Assembly (NCBI GenBank): GCA_902766445.1
Contig: CACXDP010000090.1
Location: forward strand, 1-32,386
From: an uncultured Coriobacteriaceae bacterium
GTDB lineage: Bacteria; Actinomycetota; Coriobacteriia; Coriobacteriales; Atopobiaceae
Length of the DNA: 32,386 nt
Reading direction: 5' to 3'
Below are positions 31,999 through 32,386 of this stretch, piece by piece. Position 1 is the first letter of the stretch; every line of letters begins with the position of its first letter. The notes beneath the pieces were generated by a model. It saw only the letters and a list, made by a program, of their open reading frames with translations. It was not told the DNA's origin and made no database searches. The position numbers and the translations under genes are program-made.

Positions 31999-32027
31999 AT
32001 TGTAGCAAAGGCCAGCAGACCTTTCAC
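31999..32027 (-). promoter_or_regulatory. Promoter for the P-loop/CYTH gene
   Basis: On the minus strand GTGAAA (32027-32022) and TACAAT (32004-31999) are 17 bases apart. TACAAT is preceded by TGC, giving an extended -10. It lies 35 bases before the chosen start and overlaps the alternative upstream ATG. Confidence 0.6.
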
Positions 32028-32060
32028 CGATAACGTATTCGTGCCGTATGATAAGTCCAG

Positions 32061-32386
<326 letters not shown>

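Overview
The window is a gene-dense, high-GC stretch (roughly 60% by eye) with about 31 protein genes and one tRNA. No mobile element, phage gene, CRISPR array or rRNA is visible. The gene content points to an anaerobic, amino-acid- and sugar-fermenting actinobacterium of class Coriobacteriia (Olsenella/Atopobium/Collinsella-like). The main pointers are indolepyruvate:ferredoxin oxidoreductase, a three-gene iron-sulfur/flavin glycerol-3-phosphate dehydrogenase cluster, a flavin NADH oxidase, and strong GAGG-type ribosome binding sites. The taxonomic placement is inference, not a sequence match.

Layout. 1-3568: tRNA-Leu(UAG), then trigger factor, clpP and clpX, a protein-folding and degradation block closed by a clear terminator. 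3666-8180: a 535-residue almost pure coiled-coil protein of unknown function, then valS. 8218-13204: iorA-iorB-paaK-dipeptidase, which looks like one unit for using dipeptides and aromatic amino acids, closed by a very long inverted repeat. 13221-17008: a promoter, then two FAD oxidoreductases, a DUF1667 protein and an isochorismatase-like hydrolase. 17035-19668 (minus strand): GH32 fructosidase and a diacylglycerol-kinase-family lipid kinase. 19765-24828: ribonuclease D, a YugP-type membrane zinc peptidase, xseA, xseB, a HIT hydrolase and a CmpB-family membrane protein, closely packed. 24954-27534: an unrecognised small protein, NADH oxidase (minus) between two copies of a 15-base direct repeat, and an NlpC/P60-like protein. 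27632-29501 (minus): deoD and a BMP-family nucleoside-type binding lipoprotein, a likely nucleoside salvage unit. 29604-32386: a two-helix membrane protein, an acyl-ACP thioesterase, a P-loop/CYTH fusion, and the start of a GH1 6-phospho-glycosidase cut by the window end.

No obvious defence system or biosynthetic cluster is present. The least explained items are: (1) the coiled-coil protein between clpX and valS; (2) a ClpX whose zinc-binding domain has Phe where the second Cys ligand is expected; (3) a 66-base hierarchical palindrome overlapping the dipeptidase stop codon, and several other long perfect hairpins without U-tracts at gene ends; (4) a leader in front of the GH32 gene that could hide its ribosome binding site; (5) the direct repeats bracketing the NADH oxidase gene; and (6) the P-loop/CYTH fusion protein. 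Starts were chosen from ribosome binding sites and family N-termini, and often lie inside the longest possible reading frame.
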